35,301 bases of DNA, taken from Rhizobium sp. Q54. GTDB taxonomy: Bacteria > Pseudomonadota > Alphaproteobacteria > Rhizobiales > Beijerinckiaceae. The first letter of the stretch is position 1. Each line of letters begins with the position of its first letter. The translations under genes were made by a program, and so were the position numbers. The stretch is taken from NCBI GenBank assembly GCA_945901195.1, contig CAMDKB010000002.1, positions 1 through 35,301 of the forward strand, given 5' to 3'. The notes under the pieces were generated by a model. The model ran no database searches. It was given only the letters and a program-made list of their open reading frames with translations, and was not told the DNA's origin. This document shows, piece after piece, positions 23,648 through 32,122 of the stretch.

Positions 23648-24949
23648 CTATTCGGCGGCTTCCCGCCCGCCAAATCTCTTCTCTATGTAATCAGCCACAA
23701 TGGATTGGAATTCTTGGGCAATTCCGGCTCCACGCAATGTCATGGCTTTTTCCCCGTCGATGAAAACAGGCGCCGCGGGCGCTTCACCTGTACCGGGCAG
23801 CGAAATGCCGATATCGGCATGTTTGCTCTCACCGGGACCGTTGACGATGCAGCCCATCACCGCGACATTCAGGCCTTCGACGCCCGGATATTTTTGCTTC
23901 CACCCGGGCATCTCGTCACGGATGTATCCCTGTATTTGCTGCGCCAGCTCCTGGAAGGTTGTTGATGTCGTGCGTCCGCAGCCCGGGCAAGCGGCCACAA
24001 GCGGAATGAACGTGCGAAAGCCCATGGTTTGCAAAAGTTCTTGCGCGACCTTCACTTCTAGCGTTCGGTCCCCGCCGGGCTCAGGGGTCAGGGACACGCG
24101 GATTGTATCGCCAATGCCTTCCTGCAGCAGAATTCCCATCGCAGCCGATGAAGCCACAATGCCCTTGGAACCCATCCCGGCTTCGGTAAGCCCGAGATGA
24201 AGTGCGTAATCACAGCGCTGGGCCAGCATGCGGTAGACGGCGATAAGATCCTGCACAGCAGAAACTTTCGCCGAAAGGATGATGCGGTCCTTGCCAAGCC
24301 CGAGCTGTTGCGCCCGTTCCGCCGACCATATGGCAGACCGGACCAGCGCTTCACGCGTGACAGCGCGCGCATCCAGAGGTCTGGCGGAACGGGCGTTGAT
24401 GTCCATCATGCCAGTCAGCAAGTCCTGATCCAGCGATCCCCAATTCGCGCCAATGCGCACGGATTTGCCGTGTTCGATTGCTTTCTCGACAATTGCCGAG
24501 AACTGGCGATCCTTCTTGTCCTTGAAGCCGACATTTCCCGGATTGATCCGGTATTTGTCCAGTGCCCGCGCGCAGGCGGGATGATCGGCCAGCAATTTGT
24601 GGCCGATATAATGAAAGTCACCGACGAGAGGCGCGTGCACGCCCATCTTGAGCAATTTTTCCTTGATATGGGGAACTGCCGCCGCAGCTTCGTCCCGGTC
24701 CACGGTGATGCGGACAATTTCCGAACCCGCGCGTGCGAGATCGGCGCATTGTTTCACCGTCGCTTCGATATCGGCTGTGTCGGTGTTGGTCATCGACTGC
24801 ACGATAATTGGCCCGTCGCCACCCACTATAACTGCGCCCGGCGCCTCGCCGACGCGCACACCGATGCTACGGTGCCTGGGCAAAGGTTCAGCGCGGACAA
24901 TGAGCCTTTCATCCAAAGATTTTTTCGGCGCCGCTGCGTCGATGTTCAT
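23648..24949 (-). CDS. ispG: 4-hydroxy-3-methylbut-2-en-1-yl diphosphate synthase
   Basis: Iron-sulfur enzyme of the MEP isoprenoid pathway that reduces MEcPP to HMBPP. The 433-residue product has the N-terminal TIM barrel (VGGDGPIIVQSMTNTDTADIEATVKQ, RITVDRDEAAAAV, HYIGHKLL, RINPGNVG) and the C-terminal [4Fe-4S] domain with cysteines in AACPGCGRT and GCIVNGPGE. ATG 24949 (GGA 8 bases upstream) is chosen because the longer frame from 24997 overlaps the regulator gene. It begins 24 bases after the Zur-like gene and is probably cotranscribed with it, a coupling sometimes seen in Hyphomicrobiales. Confidence 0.97.
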   Translation of the reverse strand: MNIDAAAPKKSLDERLIVRAEPLPRHRSIGVRVGEAPGAVIVGGDGPIIVQSMTNTDTADIEATVKQCADLARAGSEIVRITVDRDEAAAAVPHIKEKLLKMGVHAPLVGDFHYIGHKLLADHPACARALDKYRINPGNVGFKDKKDRQFSAIVEKAIEHGKSVRIGANWGSLDQDLLTGMMDINARSARPLDARAVTREALVRSAIWSAERAQQLGLGKDRIILSAKVSAVQDLIAVYRMLAQRCDYALHLGLTEAGMGSKGIVASSAAMGILLQEGIGDTIRVSLTPEPGGDRTLEVKVAQELLQTMGFRTFIPLVAACPGCGRTTSTTFQELAQQIQGYIRDEMPGWKQKYPGVEGLNVAVMGCIVNGPGESKHADIGISLPGTGEAPAAPVFIDGEKAMTLRGAGIAQEFQSIVADYIEKRFGGREAAE

Positions 24950-24972
24950 TGCTTTGTTCCGTTCGTTAGAAT

Positions 24973-25440
24973 TCAGGCAGCACGGCAACCGGCACACAAG
25001 CCGGTGACTTCGACCACCTGGTTGCGGCGAATGAAACTGGATTCGTTCGCCAACACGTCGAGATCATGCCCGAGTGATTCCGAACCGCGCTCGCTGACAG
25101 CGCCACAAGAATCGCAGATCAGAAAAACCAGAGGCTCGTTCGCAGCATGCCGATGCCCGCAAGCCAGATAAGCATTGCGAGACGAGAGCCGATGCACAAG
25201 GCCATTATCCAGCAGAAAATCCAGCGCGCGATACACAGAAATTGGCGCGAGCCGCTTGCCACCCTGAGCCGCCAGTTTGTCGATCATGTCATAGGCGCCA
25301 AGCGGCTTGGCTTCCGCGCACAACAGGTCGAGGATCGCACGCCGTCCTGCGGTCAGGCGCAGCCCGCGCGTGTTCTCACCATGGCCTTCGCAATGCGAAT
25401 GGTCGTGGGGCGCCAAGGGATCCACGGATTTCGATTCCAT
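24973..25440 (-). CDS. zur: Fur-family transcriptional regulator, Zur-like
   Basis: Zinc- or iron-sensing repressor of 155 residues. The N-terminus is His-rich (PHDHSHCEGHGE), an extra metal site. The winged helix covers LTAGRRAILDLLCAE and APISVYRALDFLLDNGLVHRL. The dimerisation domain has CGHRHAANEPLVFLICDSCGAV and a final CAGC, giving the two CxxC structural zinc sites. The features H-H-rich leader and LAPISVYRALDFL favour Zur over Fur, but the class call is from memory. ATG 25440 is chosen; TTG 25467 would add nine residues. It precedes ispG. Confidence 0.88.
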   Translation of the reverse strand: MESKSVDPLAPHDHSHCEGHGENTRGLRLTAGRRAILDLLCAEAKPLGAYDMIDKLAAQGGKRLAPISVYRALDFLLDNGLVHRLSSRNAYLACGHRHAANEPLVFLICDSCGAVSERGSESLGHDLDVLANESSFIRRNQVVEVTGLCAGCRAA

Positions 25441-25515
25441 CTCCAAACCATACAGCTTCACAAGCAAAAGAGCGACCCCCTGCTAATGTGAACATGGACA
25501 ATCCTTCATGCCCAT

Positions 25516-25553
25516 ACAATATTGTGCATTGCAATATAAATTGCAGCGGTGCA
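25516..25553 (+). promoter_or_regulatory. TGCA-rich dyads upstream of bdhA, PhaR-like operator
   Basis: ACAATATTGT (25516-25525) is a perfect palindrome. TGCAATATAAATTGCA (25530-25545) is a perfect 6-bp inverted repeat. TGCA occurs four times, at 25525, 25530, 25542 and 25550. PhaR, which senses polyhydroxyalkanoate granules, binds TGC/GCA-rich sites in Alphaproteobacteria. The site is about 55-90 bases before bdhA. PhaR identity is an inference. Confidence 0.5.
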
Positions 25554-25605
25554 TGTTTGGACTATTGCAAGCCTGACCTGGACAGCCGTCAGATAAGGAG
25601 TTCCA

Positions 25606-26391
25606 ATGAGCCTGAAATCCCGCAACGCCCTTATTACCGGCTCGACCAGCGGCATTGGCCTCGCTTATGCGCGCGCGCTGGCCAAAGAGGGTGCGAACAT
25701 TTGCATCAATGGTTTCGGCGAGGCCGCCGCGATTGAGGCAGAACGCGCGGGAATCGAAAAGGAATTCGGCGTCACCAGCATTTATAACGGCGCGGATATG
25801 ACCCAAGGCGCCGAAATTGCCGCACTGGTAAAAGACGTTGAGACCCGCCTCGGCTCCGTCGATATCCTCATCAACAACGCCGGCATCCAGTTTGTCTCGC
25901 CAATCGAGGACTTCCCTGTCGAAAAATGGGATCAGATCATCGCCATCAACCTCACCTCAGCGTTTCACGCCATGCGAGCGGCTGTCCCGGGGATGAAAGC
26001 GCGTAAATGGGGACGCATCATCAACACCGCGTCGGCACACTCGCTTGTAGCATCGCCTTTCAAGGCCGCTTACGTCGCAGCCAAGCATGGCATCCTGGGC
26101 CTGACAAAAACTGTGGCGCTTGAAGTCGCTGCGTTTGGCGTCACAGCCAATTCGATTTCTCCGGGGTATGTCTGGACGCCTCTGGTGGAAAAGCAGATCC
26201 CGGACACGATGAAAGCGCGCAACATGACCAAGGAACAGGTCATCAACGATGTCTTGTTGTCGGCCCAGCCAACAAAGCAATTCGTCACTGTCGAGCAGGT
26301 TGCGGCTACCGCCGTGTTCCTGTGTTCAGATGCTGCTGTGAACATAACAGGCTCCAATATCGTTATGGACGGCGGGTGGACCGCAGCATGA
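25606..26391 (+). CDS. bdhA: D-3-hydroxybutyrate dehydrogenase
   Basis: Short-chain dehydrogenase that interconverts 3-hydroxybutyrate and acetoacetate with NAD in polyhydroxybutyrate use. The 261-residue product has NAD motif TGSTSGIG (11-18), NNAGIQ (90-95), and the Ser143-Tyr156-Lys160 triad (ASAHSLVAS...YVAAKHG). Family-specific stretches are INGFGEAAAIE, YNGADMT, EDFPVEKWDQIIAINL, GYVWTPLVEKQI and the C-terminal DGGWTAA, all as in known bdhA/HBDH proteins. AAGGAG is 6 bases before the ATG. The patatin-like gene starts 10 bases downstream, implying an operon. Confidence 0.95.
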   Translation: MSLKSRNALITGSTSGIGLAYARALAKEGANICINGFGEAAAIEAERAGIEKEFGVTSIYNGADMTQGAEIAALVKDVETRLGSVDILINNAGIQFVSPIEDFPVEKWDQIIAINLTSAFHAMRAAVPGMKARKWGRIINTASAHSLVASPFKAAYVAAKHGILGLTKTVALEVAAFGVTANSISPGYVWTPLVEKQIPDTMKARNMTKEQVINDVLLSAQPTKQFVTVEQVAATAVFLCSDAAVNITGSNIVMDGGWTAA

Positions 26392-26401
26392 GGCGCTGTC
26401 G

Positions 26402-27487
26402 ATGTGCGCAAAACCAATCAAGTGGGACGGCAAGAAAAAGATCAATCTTGCCTTGCAGGGTGGCGGCTCGCATGGCGCCTTCACCTGGGGCGTTCTGGAT
26501 GAAATCCTGCAGGACGACCGCCTGGACATAGAAGCGATAACCGGAACGAGCGCAGGCGCAATGAACGCGGTCGCTCTCGTCCAGGGATATCTTGAAGACG
26601 GGCGGCCAGGTGCACGCCGGAAGCTGGAAGAATTCTGGTCTTCAATCTGCGAAGAAAATGCGCTGACCATCGGCCAGCGTGACTTCATCGATACGTTTTT
26701 CGGTTCCTGGAAACTCGACGATTCGCCTTTCCGGATGTGGACCGATTACCTAGGCAGTTTTACCAGCCCCTATTCCTTGAACCCGCTCAACATCAATCCG
26801 CTGTGCGAACTGCTGGAGAAGATCATCGACTTCGAAAAGGTCCGCGCCTGCGAAGAAGTCAAAGTTTTCGTTGCCGCCACCAATGTCCACTCCGGGCATA
26901 TCGCTATATTTCCCCGCGAGAAACTCACCGCCAATCACGTGATGGCATCGGCCTACCTCCCAACAGTATTTCAGGCCGTCGAGATAGACGGCGTTCCCCA
27001 TTGGGATGGTGGCTACATGGGCAACCCCGCGCTATTCCCGCTATTTTATGAAAGCGCCACGCCGGACATCCTCATCGTGCAGATCAATCCTGTTGAGCGC
27101 AAAACAACGCCACGGACGCAGCGCGAAATTCAAAACCGCCTCAACGAAATTACGTTTAACGGCGCACTGCTGAGCGAGTTGCGGTCAATCGATTTTGTGA
27201 ATCGTCTCGTCGATACTGGCAAACTAAAGCGCGCCACCAGCATCATTGGACGCATGATGAACCGGGGCCGCCATTCCCATGAAGCCTACATGCGCCCATT
27301 CGTGCATCGGATAGATGGCGTCGCGGAAGTTTCATCATTTGCTTCGGACTCGAAAATGGATACACGCTGGGTCTTTCTGACCCAGCTTCGGGATATCGGC
27401 CGGGCTTCAGCCAAGACATGGCTCGCGAAGAATTACGATTCCATTGGAGTAAACAGTACGCTTGATCTTGATATTGCATTCAACTGA
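26402..27487 (+). CDS. Patatin-like phospholipase/esterase
   Basis: A 361-residue serine hydrolase with Ser-Asp dyad. Oxyanion loop GGGSHG is at 20-25, nucleophile Ser50 in GTSAG, and Asp202 in DGGYMGNP. The C-terminal part (NEITFNGALLSELRSIDFVNRLV and TRWVFLTQLRDIGR) is shared with bacterial patatins of the RssA-like branch. No signal peptide. It is linked to bdhA by a 10-base gap, so a role in hydrolysing a lipid or polyester related to 3-hydroxybutyrate metabolism is plausible but not shown. An IS30 element begins just after its stop. Confidence 0.88.
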   Translation: MCAKPIKWDGKKKINLALQGGGSHGAFTWGVLDEILQDDRLDIEAITGTSAGAMNAVALVQGYLEDGRPGARRKLEEFWSSICEENALTIGQRDFIDTFFGSWKLDDSPFRMWTDYLGSFTSPYSLNPLNINPLCELLEKIIDFEKVRACEEVKVFVAATNVHSGHIAIFPREKLTANHVMASAYLPTVFQAVEIDGVPHWDGGYMGNPALFPLFYESATPDILIVQINPVERKTTPRTQREIQNRLNEITFNGALLSELRSIDFVNRLVDTGKLKRATSIIGRMMNRGRHSHEAYMRPFVHRIDGVAEVSSFASDSKMDTRWVFLTQLRDIGRASAKTWLAKNYDSIGVNSTLDLDIAFN

Positions 27488-27515
27488 CAGCCCAGCTTTA
27501 TTATTACTGGCGGAA

Positions 27516-28535
27516 TCAACTTTGAAGTGCAACACCACTTTCAAGGTTTTTGCATAGGGAAGAGGCGCAGTAAACTTCTTCTGGGGTGAGGAAGCCGAGC
27601 TTTTTTCTGGGTCTGGTGTTTAGTTTGTCGGCGATGGCGTTGAGATCGGCTTGAGAGAAGGCGTTGAGGTCAGAGCTTTTAGGTAAATACTCGCGAAGCA
27701 AGCCGTTGGTATTTTCGTTAGAGCCTCGTTGCCACGGGGCATGCGGGTCACAAAAATAGACAGCGAGATTGAGAGTTGCCGCCAACAGATTGTGCTGTGC
27801 CATCTCGCGACCTTGGTCATAGGTGATGGACTTCAACAAGTCTGACGGCACGCCTTTCAGTTCACGCACGAAGCCTTCTCGAACAGTGTCGGCTTTCGCG
27901 TTGTCTAATTGAACGAGGATCACATAACGCGAAGTGCGTTCGACGAAGGTGCCGACCGACGAGCGATTATATTTGCCCTTGATCAAATAGCCTTCCCAGT
28001 GACCTAAAATCTCGCGACTGTCGATTTCCTTCGGTCTATCAGCGATAAGCGTCATGTTTTGGATTTTGCCTCGACGGTCTTCGCCGCGTGCCCGAGACTT
28101 GCGTGTCTTGTGGGACTTGCGTAACAGCCTGATCATTTCGGTACGCAGGCCGCCGCGAGGATACGCATAGATATGCGCATAAATCGTCTCGTGGCTCACA
28201 TGCTGGCTGGGGTCATCGGGGTGCATACGTTTGAGTTTGCCCGCAACTTGTTCCCGCGACTAGCCCTTACCCATCAGCACCTGTATTTTCAACCAAAGCG
28301 AAGGGGCATTCGACAAGAGCTTCTTGCGCCGGAACTTGCGTTCTTTGCACCGTGCCGCCGCATCTTGCGGCAGATAATCATCATTGGCTCCAGCATTACG
28401 ATTAATCTCCCGGCTCACCGTGCAAACCGGCCGTTTAAGCAGGAGGGCAATTGCCCTCCTGCTTAAACCATGCGCCAAACCGACCGCTATAACGCTCCGT
28501 TCTTCTGTTTCTCACTGCTTGTATTCTCTGCCCAT
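27516..28535 (-). pseudogene. IS30-family transposase with two in-frame stops
   Basis: Starting at ATG 28535 the frame reads MGREYKQ, a TGA at codon 8 (28512-28514), then ETEERSVIAVGLAHGLSRRAIALLL with a helix-turn-helix (VCTVSREINRN). A TAG follows at 28260-28262, in place of what is probably Trp in MGKG-W-SREQVAGKL. The DDE domain runs on: HWEGYLIKG with the first Asp region altered (GHWEGYLI), SITYDQGREMAQH for the second and SNENTNGLLREYLPK for the Glu. IS30 usually has GDLIEG, so the D here also seems lost. Three defects mark it as inactive; without them it would be about 339 residues. Confidence 0.9.
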
Positions 28536-28576
28536 AAAGTACCTCCACCGACACTATTGCATGGTGTTGCACTTCA
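27523..28576 (-). mobile_element. IS30-family insertion sequence, degenerate
   Basis: TGAAGTGCAACACCA at 27523-27537 is repeated exactly in inverted form at 28562-28576, giving 15-bp terminal repeats around a disabled transposase. Total length about 1.05 kb is normal for IS30. The transposase's last codons run through the left repeat and its stop lies in the flanking DNA or outer repeat. Flanking target duplications are not clear. It lies 35 bases after the patatin stop. Confidence 0.85.
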
Positions 28577-28796
28577 TCTTTGAGCCGACCGCTCCAACAC
28601 AGGAGCTGCGGCGTCTTCGTTCAAGACGACAAAAGCTTGACCCTCGCTTTCGCAAGCGCGACCGCGTCTTATGGTTTGTTTGACCCATGATTTAATATAA
28701 CCAAACCATTGAATAAAGGTGCGATTTCACACATATTGTGCTCGTTCGCCATGATATAAAGGCAACAACATTGGCAATGCGTGTGGAGTAACGTGC

Positions 28797-29021
28797 ATGT
28801 TTCGCTTGATCGCGATGATACTGATCACACTATCGGGAGCCGTCATCGGCGGCATCATCGGTCTTGTCGGCGGGGCCGCATTTCTCGAATCTGGCCGCAC
28901 GGCGTGTGAAGCGGCCACCTGTGCGGACACGATTTTACACAGCTTTGTTCCGGCCGGAATCTTCCTGGGCGCCCTGATGGGGCTTGCAAAAGTCTTGGCC
29001 ATTCGCGCCGGACGGGTATAG
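28797..29021 (+). CDS. Small membrane protein, two predicted helices
   Basis: A 74-residue protein with GGAG 8 bases before the ATG. Hydrophobic segments are about residues 4-29 (IAMILITLSGAVIGGIIGLVGG, with glycine-zipper spacing) and 48-68 (FVPAGIFLGALMGLAKVLA). Two cysteines (TACEAATCAD) lie in the connecting loop, probably periplasmic. I recognise no family. The 220 bases before it hold the IS flank and nothing identified. Confidence 0.5.
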   Translation: MFRLIAMILITLSGAVIGGIIGLVGGAAFLESGRTACEAATCADTILHSFVPAGIFLGALMGLAKVLAIRAGRV

Positions 29022-29122
29022 ACCACCCGCCCTTTTGCCCTGCCAATTGCAATTTTCTGCCCGGACTCTAGCCATGCTTCGCAGAAGTAGTCATGTTATG
29101 TTTCCCAAACGGGGAGACCTTC

Positions 29123-30169
29123 ATGATGCTTGTGCGCAATCTTGCCTTCCGTATCGCTGCCTGCTGGATTGCCACAAGCGGTATCCATCCTTCAGTCCAT
29201 GCGCAGGAAGTGGAAAACTTCTATCGCAACCGCAACGTAAGTCTGCTCGTCGGCACAACTCCGGGCGGCTATTACGATATCGGCAGCCGCGTCGTCGCGC
29301 GCCACATCGGCCAGTTTATTCCGGGCAAGCCCAACATCGTCGTCCAGAATCAACCGGGAGCTGGCGGCTATTTCGTCGTCAATCGTCTCCTCAATGCCAT
29401 TGAACGTGATGGCGCTACATTTGCAACAATTAACCGAGGCTTGCCGCAAGTAGCACTGACTGGCGATCCAAAAGTCAATTTTGATCCGTTGCGCCTGACC
29501 TGGCTCGGCAGTCTGAGTTCCTACAAGGACGACGCTTATCTCGCCGTGGTCAACTCATCAGGCCCTATCAAATCTCTCGCTGATCTGAAGGGCAACATGC
29601 CCGTGCATTTTGGCAGCACCGGAACAGGCTCAACCAACACGGCGTTCGCCCTGCTCGCCAACGAAATCCTCGGGTTGAAGCTGGATGTCGTGAGGGGTTT
29701 TCCGGGTGTCGCGCAGGTTTGGCTTGCTATGGAGACGGGCGAAGTCGACGGACAGATCATCGACATCAGCGCCATACTCGTTGGGCGGCCAGGGTTGTGG
29801 CGGGATGGAAAGTTGCGGCCCGTCGTCGCCTTCGGTCGCACCGCAAGACTGAAGGAATTTCCCGATGTTCCCGTCGCGCGGGAACTCGTGACAGACCCGA
29901 AAGACCGCGCTTTGCTGGAGTTCGCCGAATTCAGCTTCTTCATGGCCTTGCCCTTTGCTGCGCCACCTGAACTTCCGCCCGCGCGTGAAAGAGCGTTGCG
30001 CGAAGCCTTCATGAAGATGACCGCCGATCCGGCCTATGAAACCGACATTCGGAAGGTGGGGCTTCTGCCAAGCCCGATAGATGGTGCAGTAATTGTTGAA
30101 CTCATAAAGAATGCGATGAAAACGCCGGAGGATGTCCGCCGGCGCTTCGGTAAGATGCTGTCGGACTGA
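29123..30169 (+). CDS. TctC/Bug-family receptor, first of a paralogous pair
   Basis: A 348-residue periplasmic receptor. Signal peptide to about residue 28 (AFRIAACWIATSGIHPSVHA|QE). Conserved family stretches are NRNVSLLVGTTPGGYYDIGSRVVARHIGQFIPGKPNIVVQNQPGAGG and the later RLTWLGSLSSYKDDAYL. ATG 29123 has GGGGAG 6 bases upstream; the longer frame from 29093 does not. The gene at 31091 is clearly related over its whole length, with DDAYL, GSTGTGSTNTAFALLANEILGLK and EVDGQ shared. No TctAB genes are nearby. The intervening gene is a crotonase-like enzyme. Confidence 0.9.
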   Translation: MMLVRNLAFRIAACWIATSGIHPSVHAQEVENFYRNRNVSLLVGTTPGGYYDIGSRVVARHIGQFIPGKPNIVVQNQPGAGGYFVVNRLLNAIERDGATFATINRGLPQVALTGDPKVNFDPLRLTWLGSLSSYKDDAYLAVVNSSGPIKSLADLKGNMPVHFGSTGTGSTNTAFALLANEILGLKLDVVRGFPGVAQVWLAMETGEVDGQIIDISAILVGRPGLWRDGKLRPVVAFGRTARLKEFPDVPVARELVTDPKDRALLEFAEFSFFMALPFAAPPELPPARERALREAFMKMTADPAYETDIRKVGLLPSPIDGAVIVELIKNAMKTPEDVRRRFGKMLSD

Positions 30170-30211
30170 TTGTTACAAGAACACTCCATAAATATTAGGG
30201 AAGGATCGGAA

Positions 30212-31045
30212 ATGAGTGAGTACTTGCTGGTCGATATCATTCGCGATGGGCAGATCGCAACAATCGAACTTAAACGTCTCGAACGGCAATTACGCGAAAT
30301 GATGTCAGGCCGCCCTGGCGGCGTGCAAAGGGCTGCGGAAGTCGGCCGTGCGCTGAACGAACTGCGCAACGACAATTCCGTACGTGTCATCATTATCACG
30401 GGCAAGGAGGACGTTTTTACTATACCGCCATCGTCTTACGGACATCACGGCAATCCCGGCGTCGATTGGGATATCATGAATGGCGTGACACGGGCAGTCG
30501 AAATCATGTGCACGATTGAAAAGCCAGTCATCGCGAAGGTCAACGGCCACGCCGTCGGCTTTGGAGCAAACCTTGTGCTGGCATGCGATTTCATAGTCGC
30601 GCGCGAAGACGCTATAATTGCCGATCATCACATGAGCGCCGGCGAATTGATGATCGACGGCGAGCAAAAAGGCTCCGCCGATCATTGCATGGTGACTGGC
30701 GATGGCGGCGCAGTATTTGCACCGATGAAAATGCCAATGAACATGGCAAAGGAATACCTCATGCTGGCCCGCCCGTTCACTGCGAAGGAACTCGCAGCCA
30801 TGGGCGTTGTAAACTATGCTTTGGCAGCCGACCAGATTGACGCCAAGACACAGGAAATCGCTGAACGGCTTCTGAAACGCAATCCATATGCGCTGGCACT
30901 GACCAAACGTGTGCTGAACAAGCAGCTGCTGGCGCAGTTCAATATGGTGCACGATGCCTCTCTGGGCTATGAATTCCTGAATTTCTATATGCAAACGCCG
31001 CAAGCGCGGGAGCAAGGCAAGGGCCGGGGTGAAGAGACACTCTGA
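30212..31045 (+). CDS. Enoyl-CoA hydratase/isomerase (crotonase) family protein
   Basis: A 277-residue crotonase-fold protein. IEKPVIAKVNGHAVGFGANLVLACDFIVARED is the core oxyanion-hole stretch, and AKEYLMLARPFTAKELAAMGVVN has the Glu usually at the second catalytic position. An acidic residue (GDGG) sits where the first catalytic Glu normally lies. The first oxyanion-hole loop, normally a FSAGADL-like stretch, reads VFTIPPSSYG here, so substrate binding differs. ATG 30212 has AAGGA upstream. It lies 42 bases after one receptor and 45 before the other, in the same direction. Confidence 0.85.
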   Translation: MSEYLLVDIIRDGQIATIELKRLERQLREMMSGRPGGVQRAAEVGRALNELRNDNSVRVIIITGKEDVFTIPPSSYGHHGNPGVDWDIMNGVTRAVEIMCTIEKPVIAKVNGHAVGFGANLVLACDFIVAREDAIIADHHMSAGELMIDGEQKGSADHCMVTGDGGAVFAPMKMPMNMAKEYLMLARPFTAKELAAMGVVNYALAADQIDAKTQEIAERLLKRNPYALALTKRVLNKQLLAQFNMVHDASLGYEFLNFYMQTPQAREQGKGRGEETL

Positions 31046-31090
31046 GGCCACGCCTACGCATACACAAACAAGATATCAAAGGGGGAAACG

Positions 31091-32122
31091 ATGAAACGAA
31101 TTATGGTCACAACATTGAGCCTGTGCCTGCTCGGTTTCGCACCGGCGGCGCACGCACAACCTGCAGCCGATTTTTATAAAAGCCGCACGGTTACGCTCAT
31201 CGTTCCATTTTCGGCAGGTGGCATTTATGACATCGCCAGCCGGCTTCTCGCGCGGCACATGCCAAGGCACATTCCCGGCAACCCGAACATGATCGTCCAG
31301 AATCAGCCGGGGGGCGGTGGAATTACATCAGCCAACCGGCTGGCCTCGGCGATTGAAAAAGACGGCCTCACCTTTGCATCAATCAGTCGCGGCATCCCGC
31401 AGCTTGCTATCGTCGGAGAGCCTAATATTCACTTTGATCCGGCGAAACTGACCTGGCTGGGTTCGATTTCCTCCTATGCCGATGACGCTTACCTCCTGAC
31501 GATCATGACGACTAACAAGATCAATTCGGTTAAGGATGCTCAAGCCTCCACAATTCATATGGGCGGCGTCGGCGCAGGTGCAACCAACACAACATTCGCG
31601 ATGCTGGCCCGCGATTTGCTTGGCATGAAGGTCGAAGTTGTCAAAGGCTTTCCCGGCGCCAATGATATCTGGCTTGGTATGGAACGCGGCGAAGTAGATG
31701 GACAGACGATTGACGTCAGCGCCATCAAATCATCCCGTCCCGCTTTGTGGAACGAAAAGAAGGTCAAATTTCTCGTGCAATTTGCTCGTGCAACCCGTCT
31801 GACTTACATGCCCGATGTACCAACAGGCCGTGAACTGACTCGAAACGCTGAAGACAAGGCCTTGCTCGAATTTGCCGAAAGTCCATTCTTCATGGCTCTG
31901 CCTTACGCAGCGCCTCCAGACATTCCTGCGGATCGCGCCAGGATTTTGACCACCGCATTCATGGCCACCACCACGAGCCGCGAATTTCTCGAAGAAGTTG
32001 AAAAAGTAGGTATCAACGCAAGCCCTATCGACGGCGAGGCCGTGAGAAGGATAGTGATGGAAGCTGCCCAAACCCCCAAACCTATCCGCGATCGCCTCGC
32101 AGAATTCCTTTTAGCCAAATGA
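31091..32122 (+). CDS. TctC/Bug-family receptor, second of a paralogous pair
   Basis: A 343-residue periplasmic receptor with signal peptide to about 22 (APAAHA|QP) and GGGGG 6 bases before the ATG. The start of the mature part, DFYKSRTVTLIVPFSAGGIYDIASRLLARHMPRHIPGNPNMIVQNQPGGGG, aligns with the receptor at 29123, and later LTWLGSISSYADDAYL, EVDGQTIDVSAIK and LLEFAESPFFMALPYAAPPDIP do too. The two look like an old duplication. The stop overlaps the next gene's ATG (ATGA), so it is translationally coupled to the asparaginase-like gene. Confidence 0.9.
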   Translation: MKRIMVTTLSLCLLGFAPAAHAQPAADFYKSRTVTLIVPFSAGGIYDIASRLLARHMPRHIPGNPNMIVQNQPGGGGITSANRLASAIEKDGLTFASISRGIPQLAIVGEPNIHFDPAKLTWLGSISSYADDAYLLTIMTTNKINSVKDAQASTIHMGGVGAGATNTTFAMLARDLLGMKVEVVKGFPGANDIWLGMERGEVDGQTIDVSAIKSSRPALWNEKKVKFLVQFARATRLTYMPDVPTGRELTRNAEDKALLEFAESPFFMALPYAAPPDIPADRARILTTAFMATTTSREFLEEVEKVGINASPIDGEAVRRIVMEAAQTPKPIRDRLAEFLLAK

